This document shows positions 7,985-16,889 of a stretch of 35,885 bases of DNA, in pieces. The position numbers and the translations under genes were made by a program. This DNA comes from Mycobacterium sp. Its GTDB lineage: Bacteria; Actinomycetota; Actinomycetes; Mycobacteriales; Mycobacteriaceae. Numbering within the stretch: the stretch's first letter is position 1; each line of letters begins with the position of its first letter. The notes beneath the pieces are model-generated. The model saw only the letters and a program-made list of their open reading frames with translations, was not told where the DNA came from and searched no databases. Location of the stretch: positions 1 to 35,885 of the forward strand of contig JAOPWC010000068.1 of NCBI GenBank assembly GCA_025965895.1, written 5' to 3'.

Positions 7985-9243
7985 TCAAGGTTCGCGACTG
8001 AAGTGCCGCGCTAGGCCGCGTCGCACAGCGGAATCGGAAATGCCTTGGCCTCGTCGAAGGTCTGGTGGGTTTTGGAGGCAGTGGTGAAGCTGGCTGAAAA
8101 GTTTGTTGAACAGGTGGCGGGTGGCGGCGGCATGGCGGTCGCCGTTTTCCCGCCGCTGGCGGTAATGCTGGCGGGCGGGCTCGCAGTTGGAGGCAGCCGA
8201 GAAGGCCCACATCCAGCCGACGTTGGCGAGCCGGTTTGTTCTTGATATGGCGATGGGTGACGGAGATCGAACGCCCGGAGGCCCGGGCGATGGGCGCGGA
8301 TCCGGCGTAGGCCTTCAACGCTCGGGCGTCCGTGAAACGGGAGCGGTCGTCACCGATCTCGGCCAGCACGCGAGCACCAGTCGAGTCCGCCAGCCCGGGG
8401 AAACTTGTAATGATCGCGTAGTCGGGATGCTGTTGGAACAACTCCGCGGATGCCTGGCCGAGCTCGTCCACATTGGCACGCGCGGTGTCGAGTGCCGCGA
8501 GCAGCGCATGCGCGTTTTTGCCCATCGCGGTCTCGACCAGAAGTGGTCGGCGCAGTTGCGATTTCCGCAATTTGGCTTTGATATCGGCCGCGGTCTGATC
8601 GATGCCGCGGCTACGGCCGGCGCGACGTAACGCCGCGGCGATCCGGCTCACCGAAAGTTCGGCCGCCGCGGCTGTGGTGGGCGCGATCGCCAACACGGCG
8701 CGGGCCTCCGGGCTGGCGATCCCCAACGTGAACCGGCTGACGAAGGCGGCCAGGAAGGTCGGATAGAGCTCCGCAGCAGCGACCGCAGCTGGTGATGTGC
8801 GGCGGTGCGCCGCCAGATCGCGTCCTGATGCGCCCGGGCCAGCACCGCGATGCCCTGGCACAATTCGCTGTCTGCCGGCACGCGGCGGTGCAGGTGGGCG
8901 TCGACCCGCAGGATGTTGGCCAGAGTCATCGCATCGGCGTGATCGGACTTCGCCCGCGCCACCGAGTGACGCTCCCGGTAGCGGGCCACCGCCAGCGGGT
9001 TGATCGTATACACCGGCCGCCCCGTCGCCCGCAGCGTCGCAACCAGCAGGCCCCGCGGGGTCTCGATCGCCACCGGGACCGGGTCCTCCGCGCAATCACC
9101 GGCAGCAGTGAGCATTTCGATGAGATCGGCGAACCGGTTGAGGTCGTCGGCGATGCGCTTCTTGGCGACAATTGCCCCGCGCTATCGATGATGGCAACGT
9201 CGTGATGGGTTTCGGCCCAGTCGATGCCGCAGAACAGTGTCAC
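7985..9243 (-). mobile_element. IS110-family transposase, inactivated by three frameshifts
   Basis: The minus strand encodes an IS110-type DEDD transposase of about 400 residues once three single-base indels are repaired. The N-terminus is MTLFCGIDWAETHHDVAIID, with the catalytic Asp of GIDWA; then RERHSVARAKSDHADAMTLA (the K.D..DA motif), and FPGLADSTGARVLAEIGDD followed by KAYAGSAPI in the C-terminal domain. One base is missing at about 9176 (after AGQL), one at about 8770 (RELYP becomes RSSI), and one A is extra at about 8232 (IKNNRLANVGW becomes IKNKPARQ). Element ends were not identified; IS110 elements usually lack clear inverted repeats. The flanks 7845-7984 and 9244-9444 show no other gene. 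Confidence 0.9.
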
Positions 9244-9444
9244 GTCTGATTACCACCAAGCGTATTGCGGATATTTGTGCGGGTCATACCCCGAGCAGGA
9301 TGCGCAGAGCTCTACTTACGAGGCTCGATGGCCTTCCCTTCGATGAGCTGTTCGCGATCCCAGCAACCCGCACGGCGTCGGCTAAGTAGATGAATCCCCC
9401 TCCAGCAATTGACCGGTTGCTTCGCGTGTTTCCTGGCGCCGGCA

Positions 9445-10722
9445 TCAACGTATTAGGGCTCGCCGACGCATCGCCGCGGACACCAGCACGTCTCGGACCC
9501 GCATCGGTACCACGAGACCGATTGCCATGCAGGCCACGACCAGGGTCGCCACTGCTGCATCCGATACCGTCGCGGCCAGCAATTCGGGGGATGTCTTGCT
9601 TTGCAACTGCAGGATGCCGCTAAGCATGCGGAAGACAAAGACCCCCGGGATCAGCGCGACGACGGCGGCGAAGCCGATCGCGGCGAATGGCATCCGCAGG
9701 AAATGCGAGACGGGAATCAGCAAGACGCCGACCAGCAGGCATGCCACCAGGGCGGCCGTCGGCAGGTCCGCCTTCCAGCCCGTCAGCGCCCACCAATGGA
9801 CACCGCGGGCCAGCATTCCGGCAGCCACCGGCCAGCTCACCATCCGGTAGGGCATCGAGAAGTACACGGGATAGGACCCCGCAGCCACTCCCGCCGCGAG
9901 AACGTCGGCATAGAACGGGACGGTTGCCCCGCTGCCCGTGACGGACAGCGTCTGCCCGCCTAGGCGCAGCCCGAAGATTAAGCCCGCGGCGATAGTCACC
10001 AGGATTAGCGTGGCGTAGCCGAGCCGCGCGATACCGAGGGTGATCCGCAGGGCCAACAGATCCAAGGCGCCGTTGAGAATGTGCGGTCCGGGTACCAGCA
10101 CCATTCCGGGGCAGACCGCCACGAGTCCCGCCGCGGAGCCGAGGTTTAGGTGCACAACTGCCGCGCCGATCAGCCCGGCAACGGTGGCAGCGGCGAACGC
10201 CTGCGGCAGCGTGCCGATCCCACATCGTCCCAGCCCCCGTCGAATCAGGCCACCGATCGCGGCGCTCACCGCGACCAACAGCACCGCCAGCGGGTCGGTC
10301 GCGCCGAAAACCACCGCCAGGGCGCCGGCGCCGGTCGCGCAGGCAACAGTGAAAACCACGGTGTTCGAAGTCCCCAGGGCTCCTGCCGCATCAATCTCAC
10401 GGTCGACGACCTCACGGTCAAGCGGGCCGTCCTCGGCACGGTCGATGGTTCGCATCGCGGACGCCACCCGACGCATGTTCACCGCGACCGGAGATACTGA
10501 CGCCACCCGCACCGGTACGTTGGCGTGCCCGCTGGCCAGCAAGAGCGATGCCCATGACGGGATCAGGGTGCAGCGAATGCCCAGACCCATGTTCAGACGA
10601 TCGACGGCGACCAGCGTCATGCTGGTTGACTGGCCGCTCTCCTGCAGCAGTACCGCAGCCTTCATCACGGTGCCGAGCGCGGCCTCCTCCCCTGCGGCAT
10701 GGTCAAGCCGCCACTCAGACAT
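9445..10722 (-). CDS. ThrE-type threonine/serine exporter
   Basis: A 425-residue membrane protein of the ThrE family (DUF1212 domain plus ThrE_2 C-terminal domain). It has a soluble N-terminal segment containing ALGTVMKAAVLLQESGQST and PVRVASVSPVAVNMRRVA, then about ten transmembrane helices. Family motifs include AAAIGGLIRRGLGR-like sequence, VCPGMVLVPGPHILNGALDL (the conserved PG..L.PG..L..G.LD) and ALIPGVFVFRMLSG. Expected role is proton-driven export of threonine, serine or related amino acids. The ATG at 10722 is taken as start because the preceding small ORF ends in an overlapping TGATG; a TTG one codon earlier is the alternative. Length is normal and no defects are seen. Confidence 0.85.
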   Translation of the reverse strand: MSEWRLDHAAGEEAALGTVMKAAVLLQESGQSTSMTLVAVDRLNMGLGIRCTLIPSWASLLLASGHANVPVRVASVSPVAVNMRRVASAMRTIDRAEDGPLDREVVDREIDAAGALGTSNTVVFTVACATGAGALAVVFGATDPLAVLLVAVSAAIGGLIRRGLGRCGIGTLPQAFAAATVAGLIGAAVVHLNLGSAAGLVAVCPGMVLVPGPHILNGALDLLALRITLGIARLGYATLILVTIAAGLIFGLRLGGQTLSVTGSGATVPFYADVLAAGVAAGSYPVYFSMPYRMVSWPVAAGMLARGVHWWALTGWKADLPTAALVACLLVGVLLIPVSHFLRMPFAAIGFAAVVALIPGVFVFRMLSGILQLQSKTSPELLAATVSDAAVATLVVACMAIGLVVPMRVRDVLVSAAMRRRALIR

Positions 10723-10889
10723 CAAGCGCGCCGATGCCGTGTGCGAATGATGTCGTCGAACCGCTCACCAGGCACCTTCCCCGACACCAGTGCGGCCTCT
10801 GCGAGAGCGTGCGCTTCGGGGCAGGTACACCGCGCGACTGGGATCTTGCACCAGACAGCGTTAGGACCCTCTTGTTCCATGACACTCAT
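10722..10889 (-). CDS. Small Cys-containing protein coupled to ThrE
   Basis: A 55-codon frame beginning MSVMEQEGPNAVWCKIPVA and continuing RCTCPEAHALAEAALVSGK. Its stop overlaps the ThrE start as TGATG, so ThrE translation probably depends on it. Three cysteines (14, 21, 23) lie in a W-C-K...R-C-T-C-P arrangement that could bind a metal, but no partner pair is visible and I do not recognise the family. It has no Shine-Dalgarno of its own; a six-codon leader ORF with a good GGAGG ends in another TGATG at this start. It could also be a non-functional leader that only couples translation. The tight overlaps and codon use argue it is translated. Confidence 0.5.
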   Translation of the reverse strand: MSVMEQEGPNAVWCKIPVARCTCPEAHALAEAALVSGKVPGERFDDIIRTRHRRA

Positions 10890-10906
10890 CAGCGTAATTT
10901 TGGCAT
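10889..10906 (-). CDS. Possible six-codon leader ORF (MPKLR-stop)
   Basis: Downstream of a GGAGG (10915-10919, complement) with an 8-base spacer, an ATG opens MPKLR and stops at once. The stop TGA overlaps the start of the 55-residue ORF as TGATG. This is the only strong ribosome binding site before the ThrE unit, so ribosomes would load here and re-initiate twice. It could be a translational regulator, or an artefact of a changed start in the small protein gene. Confidence 0.35.
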   Translation of the reverse strand: MPKLR

Positions 10907-10919
10907 CGCGACCACCTCC

Positions 10920-11322
10920 AAGGGAGGGATGTCACGATGTCCGCATCACGCTGTATCAGGTCGTCTGGCCGCCATATGTCGCTCCATCAAGCCGTCTACT
11001 TAAGTAGCGTCACTAGCCATTCCCCCCCGCTAATCCGGATTTCGTTTCGTAGACAACAACATCGCTGTCGAATAGCCCCGCGATGTGCTCTCGTGCCGGC
11101 CCACTGGTCGGGTTCTCGATTGCCGCGACCAGCTAGCCGCAATAGGAGCATCGACGCCAACCGGAATCGATGAATGTGCGTCAGCCGTAAAGACGTTTAG
11201 CGCATTGTTGCTCATGCTTGTGCCAATGGGGTCGTCACCACACTTGGTGACGATTGTGTTGCTTCTAACAGTCGTGAAAGCTGGTCGCCGAAGACGTTTT
11301 TGGACAACTGAGGAGGCCCATC
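10920..11322 (+). promoter_or_regulatory. Upstream region of the mez-lut-cyd operon, with two palindromes
   Basis: No convincing gene lies here. Two strong palindromes stand out. CTACTTAAGTAG at 10996-11007 is a perfect 12-bp palindrome. TCGTCACC at 11232-11239 and GGTGACGA at 11246-11253 are perfect 8-bp arms around ACACTT, about 70 bases before the malic enzyme GTG. Either could bind the operon's regulator; the second is well placed to overlap a promoter. A Shine-Dalgarno GAGGAGG precedes the GTG at 11323. The sequence does not match the mycobacterial Crp consensus TGTGA-N6-TCACA. Confidence 0.5.
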
Positions 11323-12981
11323 GTGACACGGCATGCGCCCGGCATTCCCGAGGCGCTGACTTTGCCCAGCACCAATCGGGGTACCGCTTTTGGCCTCGAG
11401 GAACGTCGCGAGCTCGGGCTGACGGGCCGGCTTCCCGCGGCGGTGTTGTCGCTGGAGGATCAGGCCCAGCGGCTGTGGCAGCAGTTAGCATGTCTGCCAA
11501 GCGATCTGGCCCGCAATCTGCTGTTGGAGCAGGTCCACAACCGCAACGAGGTGCTGTATTTCAAGGTGCTGTCTGAGCACCTGACCGAATTGTTGCCGGT
11601 GGTGTATGACCCCACGGTCGGAGACGCGATCGAGAAGTACTCCGATGAATACCGTGGCCAGCGCGGGATCTATCTGTCCATCGACCGCCCCGAACAGATC
11701 GCCGAATCCTTCGCCACACTGCGCCTGGGCCCCGATGACGTTGATCTGATCGTGTGCAGCGACGCCGAAGAGATCCTCGGCATCGGGGACTGGGGTGTGG
11801 GTGGAATTCAGATCGCGATCGGCAAGTTGGCGATCTACACCGCCGGAGCCGGAATCGATCCGTGGCGAGCCATCCCGGTGTCGCTGGATGTCGGGACCGA
11901 CAACGAGCGCCTGCTGAATGACCCGTTCTATCTGGGCAACCGCCACGCGCGGCGCCGGGGCGCCGACTATGACGCGTTCATCCAGAAATACATCGAAACC
12001 GCGCATCAGCTGTTCCCCAACGCCATGCTGCACTTCGAGGACTTCGGACCCGAGCACGCCACGGCGATCCTGGCCAAATACTCGCCGGACTACTGCCTGT
12101 TCAACGATGACGTGCAGGGCACCGGCGCGGTGGTGCTGGCCGCGGTCTACTCGGGGCTTCGGGTCACCGGCGCGCGGATGAAAGACCAGAAAATGGTGGT
12201 CTTCGGATCGGGCAGCGCCGGCATCGGCATCGCCGACCAGTTGCGCGACGCGATGATCGCCGACGGCGCCAGCGCCGAGCAGACCAGAGCACAGATCTGG
12301 CCGGTCGACAAGCACGGGCTGCTGTTTGACGACACGGACGACCTGCGCGACTTCCAGAGGCCCTATGCCAAGAACCGCCAGCAGCTCGGCGCCGCCGACG
12401 GGGCCCGGGTCGGGTTGGTCGACACCATCAAGATGGCCTCCCCGACCATTCTGCTGGGCACCTCCACCGCGCACGGCGCGTTCACCCGGGAGGTGATCGA
12501 GGCGACGGCCGCATCCGCCGAGCGACCGATGGTGTTCCCGATCTCCAACCCCACCTCGCGCATCGAGGCTATGCCGGCCGATGTGCTGGCCTGGTCGCAC
12601 GGCGCCGCGTTGGTGGCCACCGGCATCCCGGTCGAGCCGGTCCCATACAACGGGGTGAGCTATGAGATCGGGCAGGCCAACAACTTCCTGGTGTTCCCCG
12701 GATTGGGGCTGGGTGTCATCGTAGCGGGCGCGCAGCGAGTCACCAAGGCAATGCTGCAGGCCGCCGCCAAAGCCGTTGCCGCCCAAACTGATCCGACGGC
12801 CACAGGGGCGGCGCTGCTGCCGAACGTGAAAAACCTGCGCGCGTTGTCGGCCGTCGTGGCTGAGGCGGTCTACGCCGCCGCCCACGCCGACGGGGTGGCC
12901 ACCAAGACGCCCGACAACGTGGTCCAAGCGATCGCCGACACCATGTGGCAACCGGAATACAACTGGGGACAGCAGAAATGA
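11323..12981 (+). CDS. mez: NAD-dependent malic enzyme
   Basis: A 552-residue malic enzyme, oxidatively decarboxylating L-malate to pyruvate and CO2 with NAD(P)H formation in the cytosol. The N-terminal domain has LPVVYDPTVGDAIEKYSDEY and RGQRGIYLS; the active-site region is VCSDAEEILGIGDWGVGG followed by KLAIYTAGAGIDP and DVGTDNERLLNDPFYLG; metal ligands lie in HFEDFGPEHA and CLFNDDVQGTGAV. The nucleotide-binding loop is FGSGSAGIGIAD. ISNPTSRIEA and QANNFLVFPGLGLG close the fold. The length equals the SfcA/MaeA-type enzyme of mycobacteria. GTG start with GAGGAGG upstream. It heads the operon and its stop overlaps fumC as ATGA, pairing malate supply (fumarase) with malate decarboxylation. Confidence 0.95.
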   Translation: MTRHAPGIPEALTLPSTNRGTAFGLEERRELGLTGRLPAAVLSLEDQAQRLWQQLACLPSDLARNLLLEQVHNRNEVLYFKVLSEHLTELLPVVYDPTVGDAIEKYSDEYRGQRGIYLSIDRPEQIAESFATLRLGPDDVDLIVCSDAEEILGIGDWGVGGIQIAIGKLAIYTAGAGIDPWRAIPVSLDVGTDNERLLNDPFYLGNRHARRRGADYDAFIQKYIETAHQLFPNAMLHFEDFGPEHATAILAKYSPDYCLFNDDVQGTGAVVLAAVYSGLRVTGARMKDQKMVVFGSGSAGIGIADQLRDAMIADGASAEQTRAQIWPVDKHGLLFDDTDDLRDFQRPYAKNRQQLGAADGARVGLVDTIKMASPTILLGTSTAHGAFTREVIEATAASAERPMVFPISNPTSRIEAMPADVLAWSHGAALVATGIPVEPVPYNGVSYEIGQANNFLVFPGLGLGVIVAGAQRVTKAMLQAAAKAVAAQTDPTATGAALLPNVKNLRALSAVVAEAVYAAAHADGVATKTPDNVVQAIADTMWQPEYNWGQQK

Positions 12982-14420
12982 CGACTGCCGACGCACCGCT
13001 GATACTGAACATCCCAATCGGCATCAAGGCCACCGGCACGCGGCGGGAAACCGATTCGATGGGTGCGATCGAGGTACCTGCCGACCGGGTACTGGGGTGC
13101 GCAGACGCAGCGGTCGCTGATCCACTTCTCCATCGGCGCCGACCGAATGCCCAAACAGGTGTATCACGCCTACGGCTATGTCAAAAAGGCCGCGGCGCGC
13201 GTGAACGCCGGCGCGGGACGGCTTGCCGGCTGGAAAGCCGAACTGATCGGGCAAGTCTGTGACGAGGTGACCGGGGGCAAGCTCGATGAGCACTTCCCGC
13301 TGTACGTGTGGCAGACCGGCTCGGGCACCCAGTCGAACATGAACGTCAACGAGGTGATCAGCAACCGTTGCGTTCAACTGGTGGGCGGTGAACTGGGCTC
13401 GAAGACCCCGATTCATCCCAATGACGATGTGAACATGGGCCAGTCGTCCAACGACAGCTTCCCCACCGCCATGCACATCGCCGCGGTACTGGAAATCCAG
13501 GAGCAGCTGCTCCCGAAAGTGAGATCGCTGCAGCAGGCCATCGCCGCCAAGGCAGAGCAGTGGCACGACGTGGTGAAGATCGGCCGCACCCACCTCGAGG
13601 ACGCGGTGCCGCTGACGGTAGGTCAGGAGTGGTCGGGGTGGGCGGCCCAAGTCGATACGGCGGCCGCCCGCGTCGACGCCGCCCAGAGCGAGCTGTACCG
13701 GCTGGCTGCCGGCGGCACCGCGGTGGGCACGGGCCTGAACGCGCCGCACAACTTCGGAGCCGACATCGCGGGAGAAATCGCGGAACTCACTTGTAAGCCG
13801 TTTGTCACCGCGCCCAACAAGTTTGAAGGCCAAGGCGGACTTGATGGGATCGTCGCCGCCGGTGCGGCACTGCGGGGACTGGCGGTGAGCCTCATGAAGA
13901 TCGCCAACGACATCCGCTGGCTCGCGTCGGGGCCGCGCTGCGGTATTGGCGAGTTGAAACTGCCCGCCAACGAGCCCGGGAGTTCGATCATGCCAGGCAA
14001 GGTCAACCCCACCCAATGCGAAGCGATGGTGATGGTGTGCATCCAGGTCATCGGTGACGACACCGCCGTCGCCTCGCCGGCTCGCAGGGCAACTTCGAAC
14101 TCAACGCGATGCGACCGATCGTGATCAACAACTTCTTACATACGGCGCGGATCCTCGGCGACGCCTCGGAGAAGCTACAAACCTTCTGCATCGACGGAAT
14201 CGAGCTCAACAAGGACCAGATCAGCCAGTACGTCAACCGGTCCCTGATGCTCGTCACCGCGTTGTCACCGGTGATCGGATACGACAAGGCATCGGTGATC
14301 GCCCACGATGCCGACCGGACCGGCCGGACCTTGCGTGAGTCGGCCCTCGACTCGGGCTTCCTCAGCGCCGAAGAGTTCGACCGCTTCGTCAACCCCGCCG
14401 CCATGGTCGGCCCGTTCTAA
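12978..14420 (+). pseudogene. fumC: Class II fumarase with two single-base frameshifts
   Basis: Across three frames this encodes a complete class II fumarase of about 480 residues (fumarate + water to L-malate). Landmarks are [72 protein letters not shown], and the family signature [11 protein letters not shown]. An extra G at about 13086 (GACCGGGTAC for GACCGGTAC) breaks the frame after PADR. A missing G at about 14082 (TCGCCGGC for TCGGCCGGC) breaks it after DDTAVAS; the rest, [17 protein letters not shown] to AAMVGPF, follows in the next frame. Everything else is well conserved, so either inactivation is recent or these are assembly indels. Start overlaps the mez stop. Confidence 0.92.
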
Positions 14421-14431
14421 AGAGATCCACG

Positions 14432-15217
14432 GTGCCCACCGTTAACCCCAACGACGTTCCGTCAACTGCGGTTCGACGCTGGCTTCACGCGATGCTGGCA
14501 CCTCGCCACGGCAACGAGGTCTATCAGACCTCCACGATGGGTGCGCTGCTCGCCGGCGTGTACGAGGGCAATGTCACCGTCCGGGAGTTACTGCACCACG
14601 GGGACTTCGGCCTGGGCACCTTCAACGCGCTGGACGGCGAGATGCTGGTGCTCGACGGAGCCTGCTATCAGCTGCGAAACGACGGCAGCGCCACACTCGC
14701 CGATGCTGCCGAACTGTCCCCGTTCGCCGTGGTCACCTGGTTTCACGCCGACCACACCATCGATGTGTCCGCGCCGAGTGACGCGGCGGCGCTCAAAGCC
14801 ATGATCGACGAGACGGTGTCGAGCACCAACCTCATCGTGGCCATCCGGATCACCGCCGAATTCAACGAGGTGCACACCCGCACCGTCACCGCCCAGCACA
14901 AGCCGTACCGCCCGTTCAGCGAGGCCACCCAAGACCAGCACGAGGTTCGGTTCGCCGATGTGTCAGGGACCCTGGCCGGATTTCGCACGCCCGCGTACGA
15001 GCAGGGCATTTCAGTGGCCGGCTACCACGCGCACTTCATCGACAAGGATCGCCGCCATGGCGGGCACGCACTGAAATACCGGCTCAGTCGCGGCACCATC
15101 GAAATCTGTATTCGCTCCGAATTGCACCTCAGCTTGCAGCGCACAACGGGGTTCCTCGGCGCCGATCTGAGCGCCGCGGATGTCGACAGCCAGATCCGGC
15201 AGACCGAGGGAGGTTGA
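14432..15217 (+). CDS. budA: Alpha-acetolactate decarboxylase
   Basis: A 261-residue zinc enzyme converting alpha-acetolactate to acetoin and CO2. Conserved segments are VYQTSTMGALLAGVYEG, LLHHGDFGLGTFNALDGE, MLVLDGACYQLRNDG (GEM...D..FYQ in the family), PFAVVTWFHAD, FNEVHTRTVTAQ followed by KPYRPFSEATQDQ, and GFRTPAYEQGISVAGYHAHF, where the catalytic Glu and zinc-binding His residues of GYH.HFI.DDR..GGH are present as GYHAHFIDKDRRHGGH. Length is normal (about 240-260). GTG start, 11 bases after fumC. It sits directly before the catabolic acetolactate synthase, the standard budA-alsS order, and makes acetoin the expected product of the operon. I do not associate this enzyme with the mycobacterial core set, so horizontal acquisition is plausible. 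Confidence 0.93.
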   Translation: MPTVNPNDVPSTAVRRWLHAMLAPRHGNEVYQTSTMGALLAGVYEGNVTVRELLHHGDFGLGTFNALDGEMLVLDGACYQLRNDGSATLADAAELSPFAVVTWFHADHTIDVSAPSDAAALKAMIDETVSSTNLIVAIRITAEFNEVHTRTVTAQHKPYRPFSEATQDQHEVRFADVSGTLAGFRTPAYEQGISVAGYHAHFIDKDRRHGGHALKYRLSRGTIEICIRSELHLSLQRTTGFLGADLSAADVDSQIRQTEGG

Positions 15218-15218
15218 A

Positions 15219-16889
15219 ATGACCGACAACACAGTCCGCTCAGCGCAGCGCGTGGTCGAGACGCTGTCGGCGTACGGCATCGAGCACGTCTTCGGAATCC
15301 CCGGTGGGAAAATCGACGCGGTCTTCGACGCTCTGCACGACGGCGGGCTCAAAGTCGTGGTCTGCCGCCACGAACAGAACGCCGCCTTCATGGCCGCCGC
15401 CATCGGCCGGCTCACCGGGACGCCGGGCGTCGCCGTGGTGACGTCGGGGCCGGGCACCACCAACCTGGCCACCGGCCTGGTCACCGCGACCACCGAGCAG
15501 GACCCGATGGTCGCAATCTGCGGCGCCGTACCGCGGGCCGACCGGCTCAAGCGCACCCACCAGACGATGGACGCCGTCGCGGCCCTGAAGCCTTTCACCA
15601 AATACACCGGCGAGGTCGACGACCCCGACAACGTGGCAGAAACGATCGCCAACGCGATCCGCGCCGCCACCACCGCCCCGCGCGGCGCCGCCGCGGTCGT
15701 GCTTCCCGCCGACGTCGCCGCTGCGCCAACCGCGGCCACCATCACCCAACGAGAACGGGTCTCTGCGCTGGGCGCGGCACCCGCAGACCAGGTTGAGCGC
15801 GCCGCCAGTCTGATTCGGGCGGCGCGCTCACCGGTCCTGTTTGTCGGTGCCCGCGCCGGCGGCCCGGCACCCTGCGCGGCGCTGCGCGAACTGCTCGCCG
15901 TCACCCACCTGCCGGTCGTCGACACGTTCCAGGCCGCCGGCGTGGTCTCGCACGAACTGGAGGATCACTTCTTCGGGCGCGTCGGGCTGTTTCGCAACCA
16001 GCCCGGTGACATTCTCATCGCTCACGCCGATGTGGTGGTGACGGTGGGCTTCGACCCGGTGGAATACGACCCCCGAATGTGGAACACGGATTCCGGCCGG
16101 ACCCTCGTCCACATCGATGAGCTGCCCGCCGACATCGACGAGCACTACCAGCCAGCGCTGGAGTTGCGCGGCGACATCGCCGCCACCCTAAGTGAACTGA
16201 CCCGGCGGCTATCGGGGTTGCGCCTGCCCGACACCGCGCTGGCCGCCGCCACCGAACAGCGCACGGCGCTGCAGCGCATCGATGAGGACGCGCGGAATCA
16301 CCCCGAGACCGAGCTCGGGCTCAATCCCGCGGCCCTTTCCCTCAAGATCCGGGAGCTCGTCGACGACGACGCCACCATCGCGTGCGACATCGGGACGAAC
16401 TACATCTACATGGCCCGCCACTTCCGCGTGTACGAGCCGCGGCGGCTGCTGTTCTCCGACGGCCAACAGACTCTCGGTGTCGCGCTCCCTTGGGGGATGG
16501 CTGCGGCGATGGTCCGCCCCGGCACTCATGTGGTCTCCGTTTCAGGTGACGGCGGATTCCTCTTCAGTGCACAGGAATTGGAGACGGCGTCCCGCCTCGG
16601 GCTCAGTTTCACCCATGTCATCTTCCGTGACAACGCCTACGACATGGTGGCCTTTCAGGAGGTCATGAAGTACGGGCGGAAGTCGGGTGTCCAGCTCGGC
16701 GACTTCGACATCGCACACTACGCCGCGGCTTTCGGCGCCACCGGGATCCGGGTGACCAGCATGCACGAGTTCGAAAACGCATTCAAACAATCGCTGACTG
16801 AACCCGGAATCACCATTCTCGACGTTCGGGTCGACTACAGCCACAGCATCGACCTCTGCGCCCAGCTTCATGAAGGAGTGCTGAATTGA
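15219..16889 (+). CDS. alsS: Catabolic acetolactate synthase
   Basis: A 556-residue thiamine-diphosphate enzyme joining two pyruvates to alpha-acetolactate with CO2 release. The cofactor-activating Glu is E52 in CRHEQNAAFMAAAIG. TSGPGTTNLATGLVTA and MVAICGAVPRADRLKRTHQ follow. The TPP/Mg site is SGDGGFLFSAQELETA with RDNAYDMVAFQEVMKYGR downstream, as in FAD-independent catabolic AlsS rather than biosynthetic IlvB (no FAD loop, no IlvN subunit nearby). The ATG at 15219 has GAGGGAGG upstream and lies one base after the budA stop; an earlier in-frame ATG falls inside budA. The neighbours provide pyruvate (mez, lutABC) and the next step (budA). Confidence 0.93.
   Translation: MTDNTVRSAQRVVETLSAYGIEHVFGIPGGKIDAVFDALHDGGLKVVVCRHEQNAAFMAAAIGRLTGTPGVAVVTSGPGTTNLATGLVTATTEQDPMVAICGAVPRADRLKRTHQTMDAVAALKPFTKYTGEVDDPDNVAETIANAIRAATTAPRGAAAVVLPADVAAAPTAATITQRERVSALGAAPADQVERAASLIRAARSPVLFVGARAGGPAPCAALRELLAVTHLPVVDTFQAAGVVSHELEDHFFGRVGLFRNQPGDILIAHADVVVTVGFDPVEYDPRMWNTDSGRTLVHIDELPADIDEHYQPALELRGDIAATLSELTRRLSGLRLPDTALAAATEQRTALQRIDEDARNHPETELGLNPAALSLKIRELVDDDATIACDIGTNYIYMARHFRVYEPRRLLFSDGQQTLGVALPWGMAAAMVRPGTHVVSVSGDGGFLFSAQELETASRLGLSFTHVIFRDNAYDMVAFQEVMKYGRKSGVQLGDFDIAHYAAAFGATGIRVTSMHEFENAFKQSLTEPGITILDVRVDYSHSIDLCAQLHEGVLN

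Noticed and set aside
11232..11253. A Crp binding site controlling the mez operon
   Set aside because: The half-sites are TCACC and GGTGA in the inverse orientation to TGTGA-N6-TCACA, so it does not match the known mycobacterial Crp consensus.
11485..13017. A 510-codon open frame on the minus strand opposite malic enzyme
   Set aside because: It is the antisense shadow of mez: composition is Gly/Arg/Val-rich without domains, no ribosome site, and the plus-strand enzyme is unmistakable.
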